From Ramlibacter tataouinensis (GTDB taxonomy: Bacteria > Pseudomonadota > Gammaproteobacteria > Burkholderiales > Burkholderiaceae_C): a stretch of 64,000 bases of DNA. Positions within the stretch are counted from its first letter, which is position 1. Each line of letters begins with the position of its first letter. The DNA lies in the NCBI GenBank assembly GCA_002427815.1, contig DIZF01000068.1, forward strand, positions 1 through 64,000, read 5' to 3'. The notes beneath the pieces were generated by a model that saw only the letters and a list, made by a program, of their open reading frames with translations, was not told the DNA's origin and searched no databases. This document shows, piece after piece, positions 7,635 to 15,831 of the stretch. The translations under genes and the position numbers were made by a program.

Positions 7635-9366
7635 CGAGGCTGGCCTCCAGTTGCTGGTAGCGCCACTGGCGCGCATACCAGCCGTTGGCGGCCACCAGTG
7701 CGGCGTGGTTGCCTTGCTCCGCTACGTGGCCTTCGCGCAGCACGATCGTCTGGTCCGCGTCCACGACTGTGCTGAGCCGGTGGCCGGCGATGATCACGGT
7801 GCGGCCCACGCGGGCTTCGCGCAGGTGCGACAGGATGCGCGCCTCGGTCTCGGTGTCCACCGCCGACAAGGCATCGTCCAGCAGCAGCAGCGGCGCATCG
7901 GCAAGCAGCGCCCGGGCGATCGCGACGCGCTGCCGCTGCCCGCCCGACAGCGTGACGCCACGCTCGCCCACCGGCGTGTCATAGCCGCGCGGCAGGCGCA
8001 GGATGTCGTCATGCACGGCCGCGAGCCGGGCCGCCTGCTCCACCTCCTCACGGCTGGCGCCGGGCCTGGCCAGAGCGATGTTGTCGGCCACCGACGCGGA
8101 GAACAGGAAGGCCTCCTGCGGCACCCAGGCGATCGCGCCGCGCAGGGCGCCCAGCGTGTAGTCCTGCAGGTCGCGCCCGTTCCACTGCACGGAGCCGGCC
8201 CCCGGCGCATGGTGGCGCAGCAGCAGCCGCAGCAGGGTGGACTTGCCGGCGCCGGTCGGCCCCACCAGGCCCAGCGTGTGGCCCGGCTGCAGGCGCAGCG
8301 ACACGCCATCGAGCGCGGGCCGCTGCTGGCCGGGGTAGCTGAAACGAACGCCTTGCACCACCAGCGGCCCGGGCGTCACCTGCGGCACCGTGCCGTGGTC
8401 ATCCACGCTCAAGGGCTCCTGGAGCACCGGCTGCAACCGGCCCCAGCCGGCCTTGCCGCGCTCCAGCAGCGAGAGCACCCAGCCGGCGGCGAACATCGGC
8501 CAGATCAACTGGCCCAGGTACAGGCTGAAGCTGGTGAGCTGGCCCACGGTCAGCTGGCCCTGCCAGACCAGCCAGCCGCCGACCCCCAGCGTCAGCGCGG
8601 TGGCCGTGGCGAGGGTGAAGCCGACGGCGGGCTCATACGCCGCTTCCCAGCGCTGCGCATCCAGGCTGGCGCTGGCCGCGTCGCCGGCCAGGATCGAGAA
8701 CTGCGCCTCGCTGCGTGCCTGCAGGCCCAGCGCCCGCACGGTGCGCACGCCGGCCAGTGTCTCCTGCACGTGATCGTTGAGCACGCCGAAGCGCTCGAGC
8801 GCCAGCCGCGAAGCCTCGTGCACGTGGCGCGAGATCCACCAGAAGCTCAGCGCCATCAGCGGAAACGGGAGGAGGGCGCAGGCCGCCAGCCGCCCGTCGA
8901 CGCCCAGCGACATCATTGCCACCACCAGCACCAGGGTCAGCGAGCCGTCGAAGCCGGCGAGCATGGCTTCGCCGGCGGCCATCTCCATCGCGTCGATGTC
9001 GTTGGTGGCCAGGGCCATCAGGTTGCCGGTCCGCCGGTCCTGGTAGAACCGCGGGCCTTGCAGCGCCAGCCGCGCGTACAGCCGCTCGCGCAGCTCCACG
9101 CCCAGCCGGTAAGCGGCGGCGTAGAGCTTCAGGCGCCAGCCGACGCGCAGGAAATAGACGATCACGCCGGCCGCGACCAGCCAGGCCAGTTGCACCAGCA
9201 GGGCCGAGCCCGCCAGCCGGTTCGACACCAGGCCATCGACCAGGCGGCCGATCTGGCGCGGAATCCAGACGATCAGCATCGCGATGCCGAACAGCATGAG
9301 GCCCGACGCCGCATAGGCCGACGAGTGGCGTCGCAGGAACTGGCCGATCAGGCGGTACAGGGACAT
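7624..9366 (-). CDS. ABC exporter half-transporter, MdlA-like subunit
   Basis: A 580-residue fused transmembrane/ATPase subunit, the first gene of the exporter pair. The membrane half contains the ABC exporter coupling motifs (for example GPRFYQDRRTGNLMALATND); the ATPase half has Walker A GPTGAGKST, signature LSGGQRQRVAIARAL and Walker B LLLLDDALSAVDTETE, in which the usual catalytic Glu after Asp is itself Asp. E. coli MdlA shows the same LDDALSAVD arrangement, whereas MdlB keeps Glu, so this pair should have one canonical and one degenerate ATP site. The divergent VOC gene begins 152 bases upstream, leaving room for a shared control region. Confidence 0.9.
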   Translation of the reverse strand: MSLYRLIGQFLRRHSSAYAASGLMLFGIAMLIVWIPRQIGRLVDGLVSNRLAGSALLVQLAWLVAAGVIVYFLRVGWRLKLYAAAYRLGVELRERLYARLALQGPRFYQDRRTGNLMALATNDIDAMEMAAGEAMLAGFDGSLTLVLVVAMMSLGVDGRLAACALLPFPLMALSFWWISRHVHEASRLALERFGVLNDHVQETLAGVRTVRALGLQARSEAQFSILAGDAASASLDAQRWEAAYEPAVGFTLATATALTLGVGGWLVWQGQLTVGQLTSFSLYLGQLIWPMFAAGWVLSLLERGKAGWGRLQPVLQEPLSVDDHGTVPQVTPGPLVVQGVRFSYPGQQRPALDGVSLRLQPGHTLGLVGPTGAGKSTLLRLLLRHHAPGAGSVQWNGRDLQDYTLGALRGAIAWVPQEAFLFSASVADNIALARPGASREEVEQAARLAAVHDDILRLPRGYDTPVGERGVTLSGGQRQRVAIARALLADAPLLLLDDALSAVDTETEARILSHLREARVGRTVIIAGHRLSTVVDADQTIVLREGHVAEQGNHAALVAANGWYARQWRYQQLEASLDAA

Positions 9367-9518
9367 GGGAAATGAGGCTTCAGACGAACCTTGTGAGTTT
9401 GCCTGCCTCGCGCGAACGAAAGGGGGATTCTAGGAGGCGGCGAGAGCCGGGAGGCGGCAGCAGCGCCTGGAAGACCTCGATATCATGAGCCACCCCCACC
9501 GGCCGTCCTGGAGCCATC

Positions 9519-10001
9519 ATGCCGCTGACCGAGCTGAATCACTACTTCGTTCGAGCCAACGATCTCGAGCGAACCCGGCGCTTTTACTGCGAGGTCCTTG
9601 GTTTCGAGCAGATGCCCCGACCGGACTTTCCGTTTCCGGGCTACTGGCTCGGCGTCGGCGGCAAAGTGCAGGTTCACATGGGGCCGCACGGCATCCCGAA
9701 CGCGGGCCTGTATTACCTGGGCAGCACGCCCCAGTCGTCGACCCGCGATGCGGGCGTCGTCGATCACATCGCCTTCTCCGCGACCGACCCCGACGCCTTC
9801 GCTGCGCGCTTCGAATCCATGGGGGTTCATGCACGCAAGCGCTTCCTGCCCGAGATCCAGCTGTTCCAGATGTTCGTGGAAGACCCCGACGGGCTCACCA
9901 TCGAGCTCAATTTTCACGGCATCGAGATCAAGCCCGCCTGGGTTGCGGACGGTGAGAATTACGCCCGCATGCCGCGGGTCACCGGCGCCTCGGCAACGTG
10001 A
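9519..10001 (+). CDS. VOC (glyoxalase/dioxygenase) superfamily protein
   Basis: A 160-residue protein with two beta-alpha-beta-beta-beta modules of the vicinal oxygen chelate fold. It starts MPLTELNHYFVRANDLERTR. Candidate metal ligands sit where the family has them: His8, His53, His83 (VDHIAF) and Glu129 (LTIELNF). Members include glyoxalases, ring-cleaving dioxygenases and resistance proteins; the sequence alone does not show which. It stands alone, diverging from the ABC exporter and converging on the YebC-type gene. Confidence 0.88.
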   Translation: MPLTELNHYFVRANDLERTRRFYCEVLGFEQMPRPDFPFPGYWLGVGGKVQVHMGPHGIPNAGLYYLGSTPQSSTRDAGVVDHIAFSATDPDAFAARFESMGVHARKRFLPEIQLFQMFVEDPDGLTIELNFHGIEIKPAWVADGENYARMPRVTGASAT

Positions 10002-10035
10002 AAACAAGTCAGACGCCTCTGGTGACGGCAGCGCC

Positions 10036-10749
10036 TTAACCCGCCAGGCCCACGAACACGTTCTGCACGTCGTCGTGCGCATCGACGGCCGCCAGGAAGG
10101 ATTCGACGTCTTCCAGATCGGCGGCGCTCAGGCTGGCCGGGGCTATCGGGTTCTTGGGCTTGTAGCCCAGCTTGGCGGACAGGACCGTGAAGCCCTGGGC
10201 CGGCAGCGCCCGGCTCACCAGATCGAGGTCGGCGGCATCGGTGATGAATACCGTCACGCCGGCTTCCTCGCCCGGCTCGAAGTCCTGCGCGCCGGCTTCG
10301 ATCGCGGCCAGTTCGGGGTCGGCGCCCGCTGCGGCCGGCTCGGCTTCGATCATGCCCACATGGTCGAAATCCCAGGCCACCGAGCCGGAAGCGCCCAGTT
10401 GGCCCCTGCGGAACAGCACGCGCATTTCGGGTGCGGTGCGGTTCACGTTGTCGGTGAGGCATTCGACCATGACGGGCACGCGGTGCGGCCCAAAGCCTTC
10501 GTAGATCACGCGTTCGAAATGAACCGCCTCGCCCGTGAGCCCGGCGCCTTTCTTGATGGCCCGCTCCAGGGTTTCCTTGGGCATGGAAACCTTGCGTGCC
10601 TGCTCCAGCACCAGGCGCAGGCGCGAGTTCGATGCCGGGTCGGCGCCGCCGCGGGCAGCGACCATGATGTCCTTGGCCAATCGGCCGAACAGCTTGCCCC
10701 TGGCATCCGCGGCCTGTGCCTTGCCCTTTGCTTTCCATTGCGCGCCCAT
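10036..10749 (-). CDS. YebC/PmpR/TACO1 family protein
   Basis: A 237-residue protein when started at the ATG at 10749, which gives MGAQWKAKGKAQAADARGKL, matching the usual M-(A/G)-x-x-W/S N-terminus of the family; a longer frame to 10794 is less plausible. Family blocks are visible: LFGRLAKDIMVAARGGADP, NSRLRLVLEQARKVSMPK, ERVIYEGFGPHRVPVMVE and NVNRTAPEMR. YebC-like proteins were described as DNA-binding regulators, and more recent work connects them with translation of proline-rich stretches. It diverges from the small acidic protein gene; only 62 bases lie between the two starts, so they share a promoter region. Confidence 0.9.
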   Translation of the reverse strand: MGAQWKAKGKAQAADARGKLFGRLAKDIMVAARGGADPASNSRLRLVLEQARKVSMPKETLERAIKKGAGLTGEAVHFERVIYEGFGPHRVPVMVECLTDNVNRTAPEMRVLFRRGQLGASGSVAWDFDHVGMIEAEPAAAGADPELAAIEAGAQDFEPGEEAGVTVFITDAADLDLVSRALPAQGFTVLSAKLGYKPKNPIAPASLSAADLEDVESFLAAVDAHDDVQNVFVGLAG

Positions 10750-10811
10750 GGCTGAGGTTCCTTGATGTTGAACCATCGATCGTAAACTCCCCACCGAACT
10801 TCAAATATCGA

Positions 10812-11312
10812 ATGCAAATGACCGAGATCGAAGACAGCGAAGAAAAAATCCAGCAAGCACGCCTGTGGCGCGACAACGGCTGGACAGCCAAGGTGATCAA
10901 GAACGATGACGACGACGGCTGGGCGGTGGCCATGACGCCCGAAGGCCAGGTGGAGCCGGCGCTGGTGGGCCCCTGGACGATGGGGCGCGACAAGAAGAAC
11001 CCCAAGCCGCTGGATACCTCGGCGTTCAACACCCTGGTCAAGACCGCAAGTGAATTCGTGCGGCGGCACGAGCAGCAACTGCACGCCACGCTGCACCAGC
11101 AGATCGATGTTGCCCACGCCGGCGGCCGCGTCAGCGTCTCCCTCGACATCGAGCCCGACGAAGAGAATCCGTCCGCGACGCTGCGCGCCCTGGACGCCAC
11201 GGGTGAGCTGCTGGCGGAAGTGCGCGTGGCACCTTCCTTCAAGCTCACCCGGGCCAGCGCCAGCGCCTGGGCCGAGGCGGGTTTCAGCGCCGCGGCGGTG
11301 CGCAGGGCCTAG
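10812..11312 (+). CDS. Conserved hypothetical protein (Comamonadaceae-type)
   Basis: A 166-residue, acidic, soluble protein beginning MQMTEIEDSEEKIQQARLWR and containing VGPWTMGRDKKNPKPLD. It has no signal peptide or membrane segment. I recognise it as a type of uncharacterised protein found in Comamonadaceae but no function is known to me. The longer open frame from 10716 would overlap the start of the divergent YebC-type gene, so I use the ATG at 10812 (a second ATG lies two codons on). Its 3' end (11259-11312) is the left part of a repeat copied at 12119. Confidence 0.7.
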   Translation: MQMTEIEDSEEKIQQARLWRDNGWTAKVIKNDDDDGWAVAMTPEGQVEPALVGPWTMGRDKKNPKPLDTSAFNTLVKTASEFVRRHEQQLHATLHQQIDVAHAGGRVSVSLDIEPDEENPSATLRALDATGELLAEVRVAPSFKLTRASASAWAEAGFSAAAVRRA

Positions 11313-11356
11313 GGATTTGGCCCCCGGCGAGGGCGCTTTTCCTTGCTGATTGTCAA
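11259..11356. repeat. Left copy of a direct repeat (partner at 12119-12216)
   Basis: The 98 bases spanning the 3' end of the small acidic protein gene and the leader of the cytochrome gene recur exactly 860 bases downstream with only a handful of mismatches. The match starts at GCCAGCGCCTGGGCCGAGG and ends at the GTCAAC just before the cytochrome start. The pair marks a former tandem duplication of this locus. Confidence 0.9.
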
Positions 11357-11391
11357 CTGGCTTCGGCAAATTGTTCAGCACAATCGTCGGC

Positions 11392-12069
11392 ATGACATAT
11401 GCAACGGCAAAGCACTTTCGGGTGGCGATGGGCATCGCAGGGGTCGCCGCAATGTTCATGGCTTTCCCGGCCAGCGGCCAACCCGCTGCGGCCCCTGCAC
11501 AGGTCGACCTGACCGCGCGCCTCAAGGAAGTGGAAAGCAACCCGCGCCAGTGGGAAACCCTGTTCAAGTCCGGCAAGAAGGTTGCGGCCTTCTGCGCGAA
11601 CTGCCATGGCGATGGCGGCAACAGTGTCGAACCCAATACGCCCAATCTGGCCGGCCAGAACCCCTACTATCTGCTGCAGCAAGTGCGCGAATTCGGCGGC
11701 AGCCAGCGCAAGACCAGCGAGTTCAAGAGGAGACTGGTCAACGCCATGACGCCGGACGAGAAGATCGGCATGGTCATCTTCTATGCGGGCCAGGAAGTCA
11801 CCTACAAGCCGGCGGCCGATCCCGCGCTGGCCAAGCGGGGCGAGGCGCTTTACGCCAAGGCCTGCGTCGAATGCCATGACAAGGACGGCCGGGGCGAAAG
11901 GGAATATTCGCGGGTTGCCGGCCAGCAACCAGGCTACCTGAGCAAGACGCTCAAGGGCTACCGCGATGGCACCGGCGCCCGGATCCACCGGCAAATGGCC
12001 GACGAAATCAAGCCGCTGAAGGACGCGGACATCGCCGCGATCGTGGCTTATGTCTCGTCGATGAAATAG
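11392..12069 (+). CDS. Diheme c-type cytochrome (cytochrome c4-like)
   Basis: A 225-residue exported protein with two heme-attachment motifs, C68-A-N-C-H72 and C158-V-E-C-H162, and a signal peptide at the N-terminus (GIAGVAAMFMAFPASGQ). I use the ATG at 11392 (MTYATAKHFRVAM), which places the signal properly; a TTG start at 11350 is also possible. Two-domain cytochromes of this type act as periplasmic electron carriers to terminal oxidases or denitrification enzymes. The second half contains the conserved AGQQPGYL and MADEIKPL blocks. Part of the gene around 11711-11784 recurs as a fragment at 12221-12289. Confidence 0.88.
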   Translation: MTYATAKHFRVAMGIAGVAAMFMAFPASGQPAAAPAQVDLTARLKEVESNPRQWETLFKSGKKVAAFCANCHGDGGNSVEPNTPNLAGQNPYYLLQQVREFGGSQRKTSEFKRRLVNAMTPDEKIGMVIFYAGQEVTYKPAADPALAKRGEALYAKACVECHDKDGRGEREYSRVAGQQPGYLSKTLKGYRDGTGARIHRQMADEIKPLKDADIAAIVAYVSSMK

Positions 12070-12118
12070 AGGTAACCGCTGGCGTGTCTGCCTGCAGGCG
12101 GGCCCGCAGATTTATCCT

Positions 12119-12289
12119 GCCAGCGCCTGGGCCGAGGCGGGTTTCAGCGCGGCGGCGGTGCGCAGGGCCTAGGGATTTGGCCCACGGCGAGGGTGCTTTT
12201 CCTTGTTGCCGGTCAACCAACCGCGAGTTCAAGAAGAGGCTGGTCAACGTCATGACCCCGGACGAGAAGATCAGCGTGGCCGTCTTCTG
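12119..12289 (+). pseudogene. Decayed partial copy of the preceding two loci
   Basis: Bases 12119-12216 repeat 11259-11356 at a constant offset of 860 bases, including the stop codon of the small acidic protein gene. They are followed immediately, at 12221-12289, by a copy of the cytochrome segment 11711-11784 (encoding EFKRRLVNAMTPDEKI), ending in TGA. About 350 bases of the cytochrome gene, including the first heme site, are missing between the two blocks. The simplest history is a tandem duplication of the acidic-protein/cytochrome locus followed by an internal deletion in the second copy. Confidence 0.85.
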
Positions 12290-12512
12290 ATAGCGGAGTC
12301 GGCCGGCGCGGCTGACTCCAGACGGTCCGACGGCTATATCCTGAGCGGCTTCAACGACAGCGTCATGACCATGGCGCCCAACACGACAGCCAAGGTGCCG
12401 TGGGACATCGTCAAGGTCTTCGGGCCGGTGTCGCTGGTAGCCACAGTGGAGTGGGGCTGGGCCGATGGTGGCGGGGCGGGCAGGTGAGCCCGGCGTATCG
12501 CCACAGGTACGA
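12290..12512. other. Intergenic segment without a supported gene
   Basis: After the decayed duplicate, up to the 3' end of the LysR gene, I see no convincing gene. On the minus strand 12353-12412 can be read as TMSHGTLAVVLGAMVMTLS, a short hydrophobic piece that could be the tail of a lost membrane transporter, but it is too short to assign. Confidence 0.4.
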
Positions 12513-13427
12513 TCATGAGAGGGCAGGCGCTGACAGGTCCGATCTCAACAGATCCACAAAGGTCTGACTGGCCGGCGATAACGAGCGGCCGCGTTTCGAT
12601 ACCACATAGATCGGACGCTCGACCACTGGAGCGACCAACGGTCGCAGCACGACTTGCGCGCCGGTCAAGTGTCGAAACAACGCGGCGGGCCAGATGGACA
12701 CGCCCAGTCCGCTGGCCGTCATCCAATGCGCCGAGCTGATAAATCCCACCTCCTGCGCGATCGTCAGTGTGACACCTGCCTTGGTGGCGACGCTGTCGAT
12801 AAGCCGACGCACGCCATAGCCTGGCCGCACGGCGATCACAGGCATGCCCTGCAGGTCCCGCCACCGCACCTGGCTGCGCTTTGCCAGTGGGTGATCGCTG
12901 CTACAGACCAGGCAAAGTCTGTCTTTCAGCAGACCCTGTAACTCGACCTCGGCGCTACCGGGCTCCGGGGAGCCGACGCCGAATTCAACCTGCTCGCTCA
13001 CTATGCGTGACAAGAACTGATCGGGTGCGCAGTCATCGATTACCAGGCGAATCGACGGATAGCGCTCGACGAACTTCCGCACCGTGGCCGGCAACAGAGC
13101 CGCGGCGACCGCAGGCGTCACCGCAAGATGCACTCGCCCGCGCCTGCGCTCGCCCAGTTCCCTGATCCCGGTGCCGAGCAATTCGATGTCCTGCAGGATG
13201 CGCTCAGCCAGGATGATGGCTTCATGAGCCGCGCTGGTGGGCTCCAGTGTGCGAGTCGTGCGGTCGAACAGCCGCACATCCAGCACCGTCTCGATCTGAC
13301 GGATCGCCACGCTGACGGCGGATTGCGTTACCGAGAGCCTTTGTGCCGCCGCCGCCAACCGCCCCAGCCTGTAAACCGCAACGAACGCACGTAGTTGCCT
13401 GATGCTCAGCTTGCTGGCAAGTTCCAT
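12513..13427 (-). CDS. LysR-type transcriptional regulator
   Basis: A 304-residue LysR regulator. The N-terminal winged helix (MELASKLSIRQLRAFVAVYR, then AAQRLSVTQSAVSVAIRQIE) and the C-terminal effector-binding domain are complete. I set the start at 13427 because GAGGT lies eight bases upstream; a longer frame runs to 13568. It diverges from the LigW-like decarboxylase gene, the classic arrangement in which a LysR protein controls the neighbouring catabolic gene in response to its substrate. Confidence 0.93.
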   Translation of the reverse strand: MELASKLSIRQLRAFVAVYRLGRLAAAAQRLSVTQSAVSVAIRQIETVLDVRLFDRTTRTLEPTSAAHEAIILAERILQDIELLGTGIRELGERRRGRVHLAVTPAVAAALLPATVRKFVERYPSIRLVIDDCAPDQFLSRIVSEQVEFGVGSPEPGSAEVELQGLLKDRLCLVCSSDHPLAKRSQVRWRDLQGMPVIAVRPGYGVRRLIDSVATKAGVTLTIAQEVGFISSAHWMTASGLGVSIWPAALFRHLTGAQVVLRPLVAPVVERPIYVVSKRGRSLSPASQTFVDLLRSDLSAPALS

Positions 13428-13624
13428 CCAATGGCACCTCATCATCCATAAGAAGAAGACCGCTTCATCGGCAATGCGCCCCCCAGCGCGTGGTGCCGGT
13501 GGCCACGTCCGTGCGCACCCACAGATTCGGATAGCCGCTACTCGCCGGGTGGGTTGCTCGATTGTCACTTAAGGTTAACTCATGAATGGTTGAAATTATT
13601 TCGAGTTTCCAAATTTAGAAGGGG
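13428..13624. promoter_or_regulatory. Divergent control region between LysR and decarboxylase genes
   Basis: This intergenic region holds both promoters. Its right half (about 13560-13624) is clearly more AT-rich than the surroundings and includes CACTTAAGGTTAACTC followed by TGAATGGTTGAAATTATTTC, with T-N11-A-type spacings of the kind LysR proteins bind. The exact site cannot be fixed without experiment. AGAAGGGG abuts the ATG at 13625. Confidence 0.45.
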
Positions 13625-14707
13625 ATGTCAAATGCACGTATGAATCCTCAAACCATTACTTCCGTACCGCCGTACCGCCGCATCGCCACCGAGGAGGCAT
13701 GGCTCCCTCCAGAGATGGCGCAGATGTATTTGCGAGCGATCCAGGACAAATCGATCCCGGACCCGGGTTTTCAGAGCCTGTGGGGCTTCTTCGCCGGAAG
13801 CCAGAGCGAACGGGCGAGCACGCTGTTTCGTCGCATCCAGGACATCGGCGATGGACGCGTACGAGAGATGGATGCGCTGGGCACCGACGTGCAGATTCTT
13901 TCGCTGACCTGTCCGGGTGTGCAGCCTTTCGATCCGGCCACCGGCACGGCCCTGGCCAAGTCCACGAACGATCAACTGGCCGAGACGATTCGCCGCCACC
14001 CCACGCGGCTGGACGGCTTGGCGGCAGTTGCCCCGCAGGATCCCCAAGCGGCCGCCAAAGAGCTGGAGCGCGCGGTAACCAAGCTCGGCCTGCGCGGCTT
14101 GATAATCAACTCGCACATCAATGGTGAGTACCTCGATGACCAGAAATTCTGGGACATCCTGGCCGCTGCCGAGGCCCTCAACGTGCCGCTGTACCTCCAC
14201 CCGAACACACCATCCCCGCAGATGGTGGAGCCCTTCCTGTCACGCGGGCTTGACGCGGCAATCTACGGCTTTGCCTGCGAAACTGGCCTGCACGCCTTGC
14301 GGATGATCGTCGGTGGCGTCTTCGACCGGTTTCCCAAGCTTCAGGTCGTGCTCGGCCATCTGGGCGAAGCGTTACCGTATTGGCTGTACCGGATTGACTT
14401 CATGCATGCCGGCATCGTCCGCTCCGACCGGTGCGCAGGTGCACGGCCGCTGCAGCGCAAACCGAGCGAGGTGCTGCGACAGAACTTCCACTACACGACG
14501 AGCGGTATGTGCTGGGAGCCGGCTGTCATGTATGTGCACAAGCTGATGGGCGCCGACCGCCTGATGTACGCGATGGATTATCCGTACCAAGTGGTTCCGG
14601 AAGAAGTGGCGGCGATGGACGCACTGCCGTTATCGGCTGAGCACAAGAAGATGTTCTTCCAGACTAACGCTGAGCGCGTGTTCGGCCTGCGCACGGATGC
14701 AGGTTGA
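13625..14707 (+). CDS. Amidohydrolase-family aromatic acid decarboxylase, LigW-like
   Basis: A 360-residue metal-dependent decarboxylase of amidohydrolase family 2. It closely resembles what I recall of 5-carboxyvanillate decarboxylase LigW: RIATEEAW near the N-terminus, CPGVQPF, APQDP, INSHINGEYLDD, HLGEALPYWLYRIDFMH and YAMDYPYQ. Expected metal or catalytic residues are present: Glu in the TEEA block (23/24), His192 (LYLHP), His245 (GHLGEA) and Asp318 (AMDYPY). Relatives include gamma-resorcylate and 2,3-dihydroxybenzoate decarboxylases. The substrate is probably an aromatic carboxylic acid, consistent with the LysR regulator and the Bug binding protein around it. The start may instead be the ATG at 13640, since the purine run touches the first ATG. 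Confidence 0.85.
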   Translation: MSNARMNPQTITSVPPYRRIATEEAWLPPEMAQMYLRAIQDKSIPDPGFQSLWGFFAGSQSERASTLFRRIQDIGDGRVREMDALGTDVQILSLTCPGVQPFDPATGTALAKSTNDQLAETIRRHPTRLDGLAAVAPQDPQAAAKELERAVTKLGLRGLIINSHINGEYLDDQKFWDILAAAEALNVPLYLHPNTPSPQMVEPFLSRGLDAAIYGFACETGLHALRMIVGGVFDRFPKLQVVLGHLGEALPYWLYRIDFMHAGIVRSDRCAGARPLQRKPSEVLRQNFHYTTSGMCWEPAVMYVHKLMGADRLMYAMDYPYQVVPEEVAAMDALPLSAEHKKMFFQTNAERVFGLRTDAG

Positions 14708-14782
14708 GGCACTCGATCCGAGCAGTTGGTCGGCGGTGGCACCCGGCTTGAGCAGCTATTTCCAAGAATCCAGGAGACAAAC

Positions 14783-15808
14783 ATGCGTACCATAAGGACG
14801 GCCGGCATTGCCATTGCGGTCGAGGCTCTCGCGGCCTCCTTGCGAATCGGGGCCGCGATGCTTGCCGCCGCGTGCTTCTTGCCGGCCGGGCTTCACGCTC
14901 AGCCGGCCGATTTCCCCAACAAGCCCATCCGCATGGTGGTGACTTTCCCGCCTGGTGGCAGCGCCGACGCGGTCGTTCGCATGATCGTGCCGCGCCTGAA
15001 CGAGAAGCTCGGCCAGCAAGTGGTGGTGGATAACCGACCCGGTGCGGGGGGCAACATCGGCTTGAACTTGGTGGCCAAGGCGCAGCCCGACGGGTACACG
15101 CTGGGTGTGGGCGCCGCGGGCGCGCTTGCCGCCAACTCCAGCCTGTATGCGCAAATGCCGTTCGACCCGCTCAAGGACCTGGAGCCGGTGAGCATGCTGG
15201 CGGCCATTCCCTTCGTCATAGTCGGCAATCCCTCTCTGGCCCCGCGGTCCCTGAAGGACTTGATCGCACTCGCAAAGGCGCAGCCGGACAAGCTGTCCAT
15301 TGGGCATGGCGGTAACGGAACGGCCATGCACCTTTCGGCGGCCCTGTTTACTCAGATGGCGGACATCAAACTGGTCGAAGTTCCTTACAAAGGCACGGGC
15401 CCGGCCGTGCTGGGTGTGCTGGGCAACCAGATACCGCTGGCGATGGCGGACCTGCCAGCCGCGCTGCAGCAAATCAAGGCGGGCAAGCTGATCGCCTATG
15501 CGGTAACCAGTTCGCAACGCCTGCCTATGCTGCCAGACGTGCCCACCGCATCCGAAGCCGGTCTCACTGGCTATGATTCCACCGGCTGGTTTGGGATCGT
15601 GGCGCCTGCCGGCACGCCGCGAACCATCATCACGAAGCTCAACGCCGAAATCACGGCAGCGTTGAATGACGAGCAGATCAAGGCGAACATGCGCAACCTG
15701 GGCGTGGAGCCGGCACCGGGTACGCCGGAGGCATTCGACGCCTACATCCGTTCGGAGACGCAGAAATGGGCCAAGGTGATCAAGCAGGCCAACATCAAAC
15801 TTGACTGA
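14783..15808 (+). CDS. Bug/TctC family tripartite tricarboxylate transporter binding protein
   Basis: A 341-residue exported binding protein of the Bug family. The ATG at 14783 has AGGAGA five bases upstream; a longer frame from 14726 is unlikely. After the signal peptide (ending near GLHAQ) come the hallmark blocks FPNKPIRMVVTFPPGGSAD, VDNRPGAGGNIGL and VPTASEAGLTGYDSTGWFG. Bug proteins are numerous in Burkholderiales and bind carboxylates, amides or aromatic acids; most lack linked membrane subunits, as here. Following the LigW-like gene by 75 bases on the same strand, it probably delivers or senses the same aromatic compound. Confidence 0.93.
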   Translation: MRTIRTAGIAIAVEALAASLRIGAAMLAAACFLPAGLHAQPADFPNKPIRMVVTFPPGGSADAVVRMIVPRLNEKLGQQVVVDNRPGAGGNIGLNLVAKAQPDGYTLGVGAAGALAANSSLYAQMPFDPLKDLEPVSMLAAIPFVIVGNPSLAPRSLKDLIALAKAQPDKLSIGHGGNGTAMHLSAALFTQMADIKLVEVPYKGTGPAVLGVLGNQIPLAMADLPAALQQIKAGKLIAYAVTSSQRLPMLPDVPTASEAGLTGYDSTGWFGIVAPAGTPRTIITKLNAEITAALNDEQIKANMRNLGVEPAPGTPEAFDAYIRSETQKWAKVIKQANIKLD

Positions 15809-15831
15809 GCGAACGAAGCAAATTACGGAAA

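Noticed and set aside
5715..7775. 686-codon open frame on the plus strand
   Set aside because: Antisense shadow of the MdlB-like ABC exporter gene, rich in Arg, Gln and His and without motifs.
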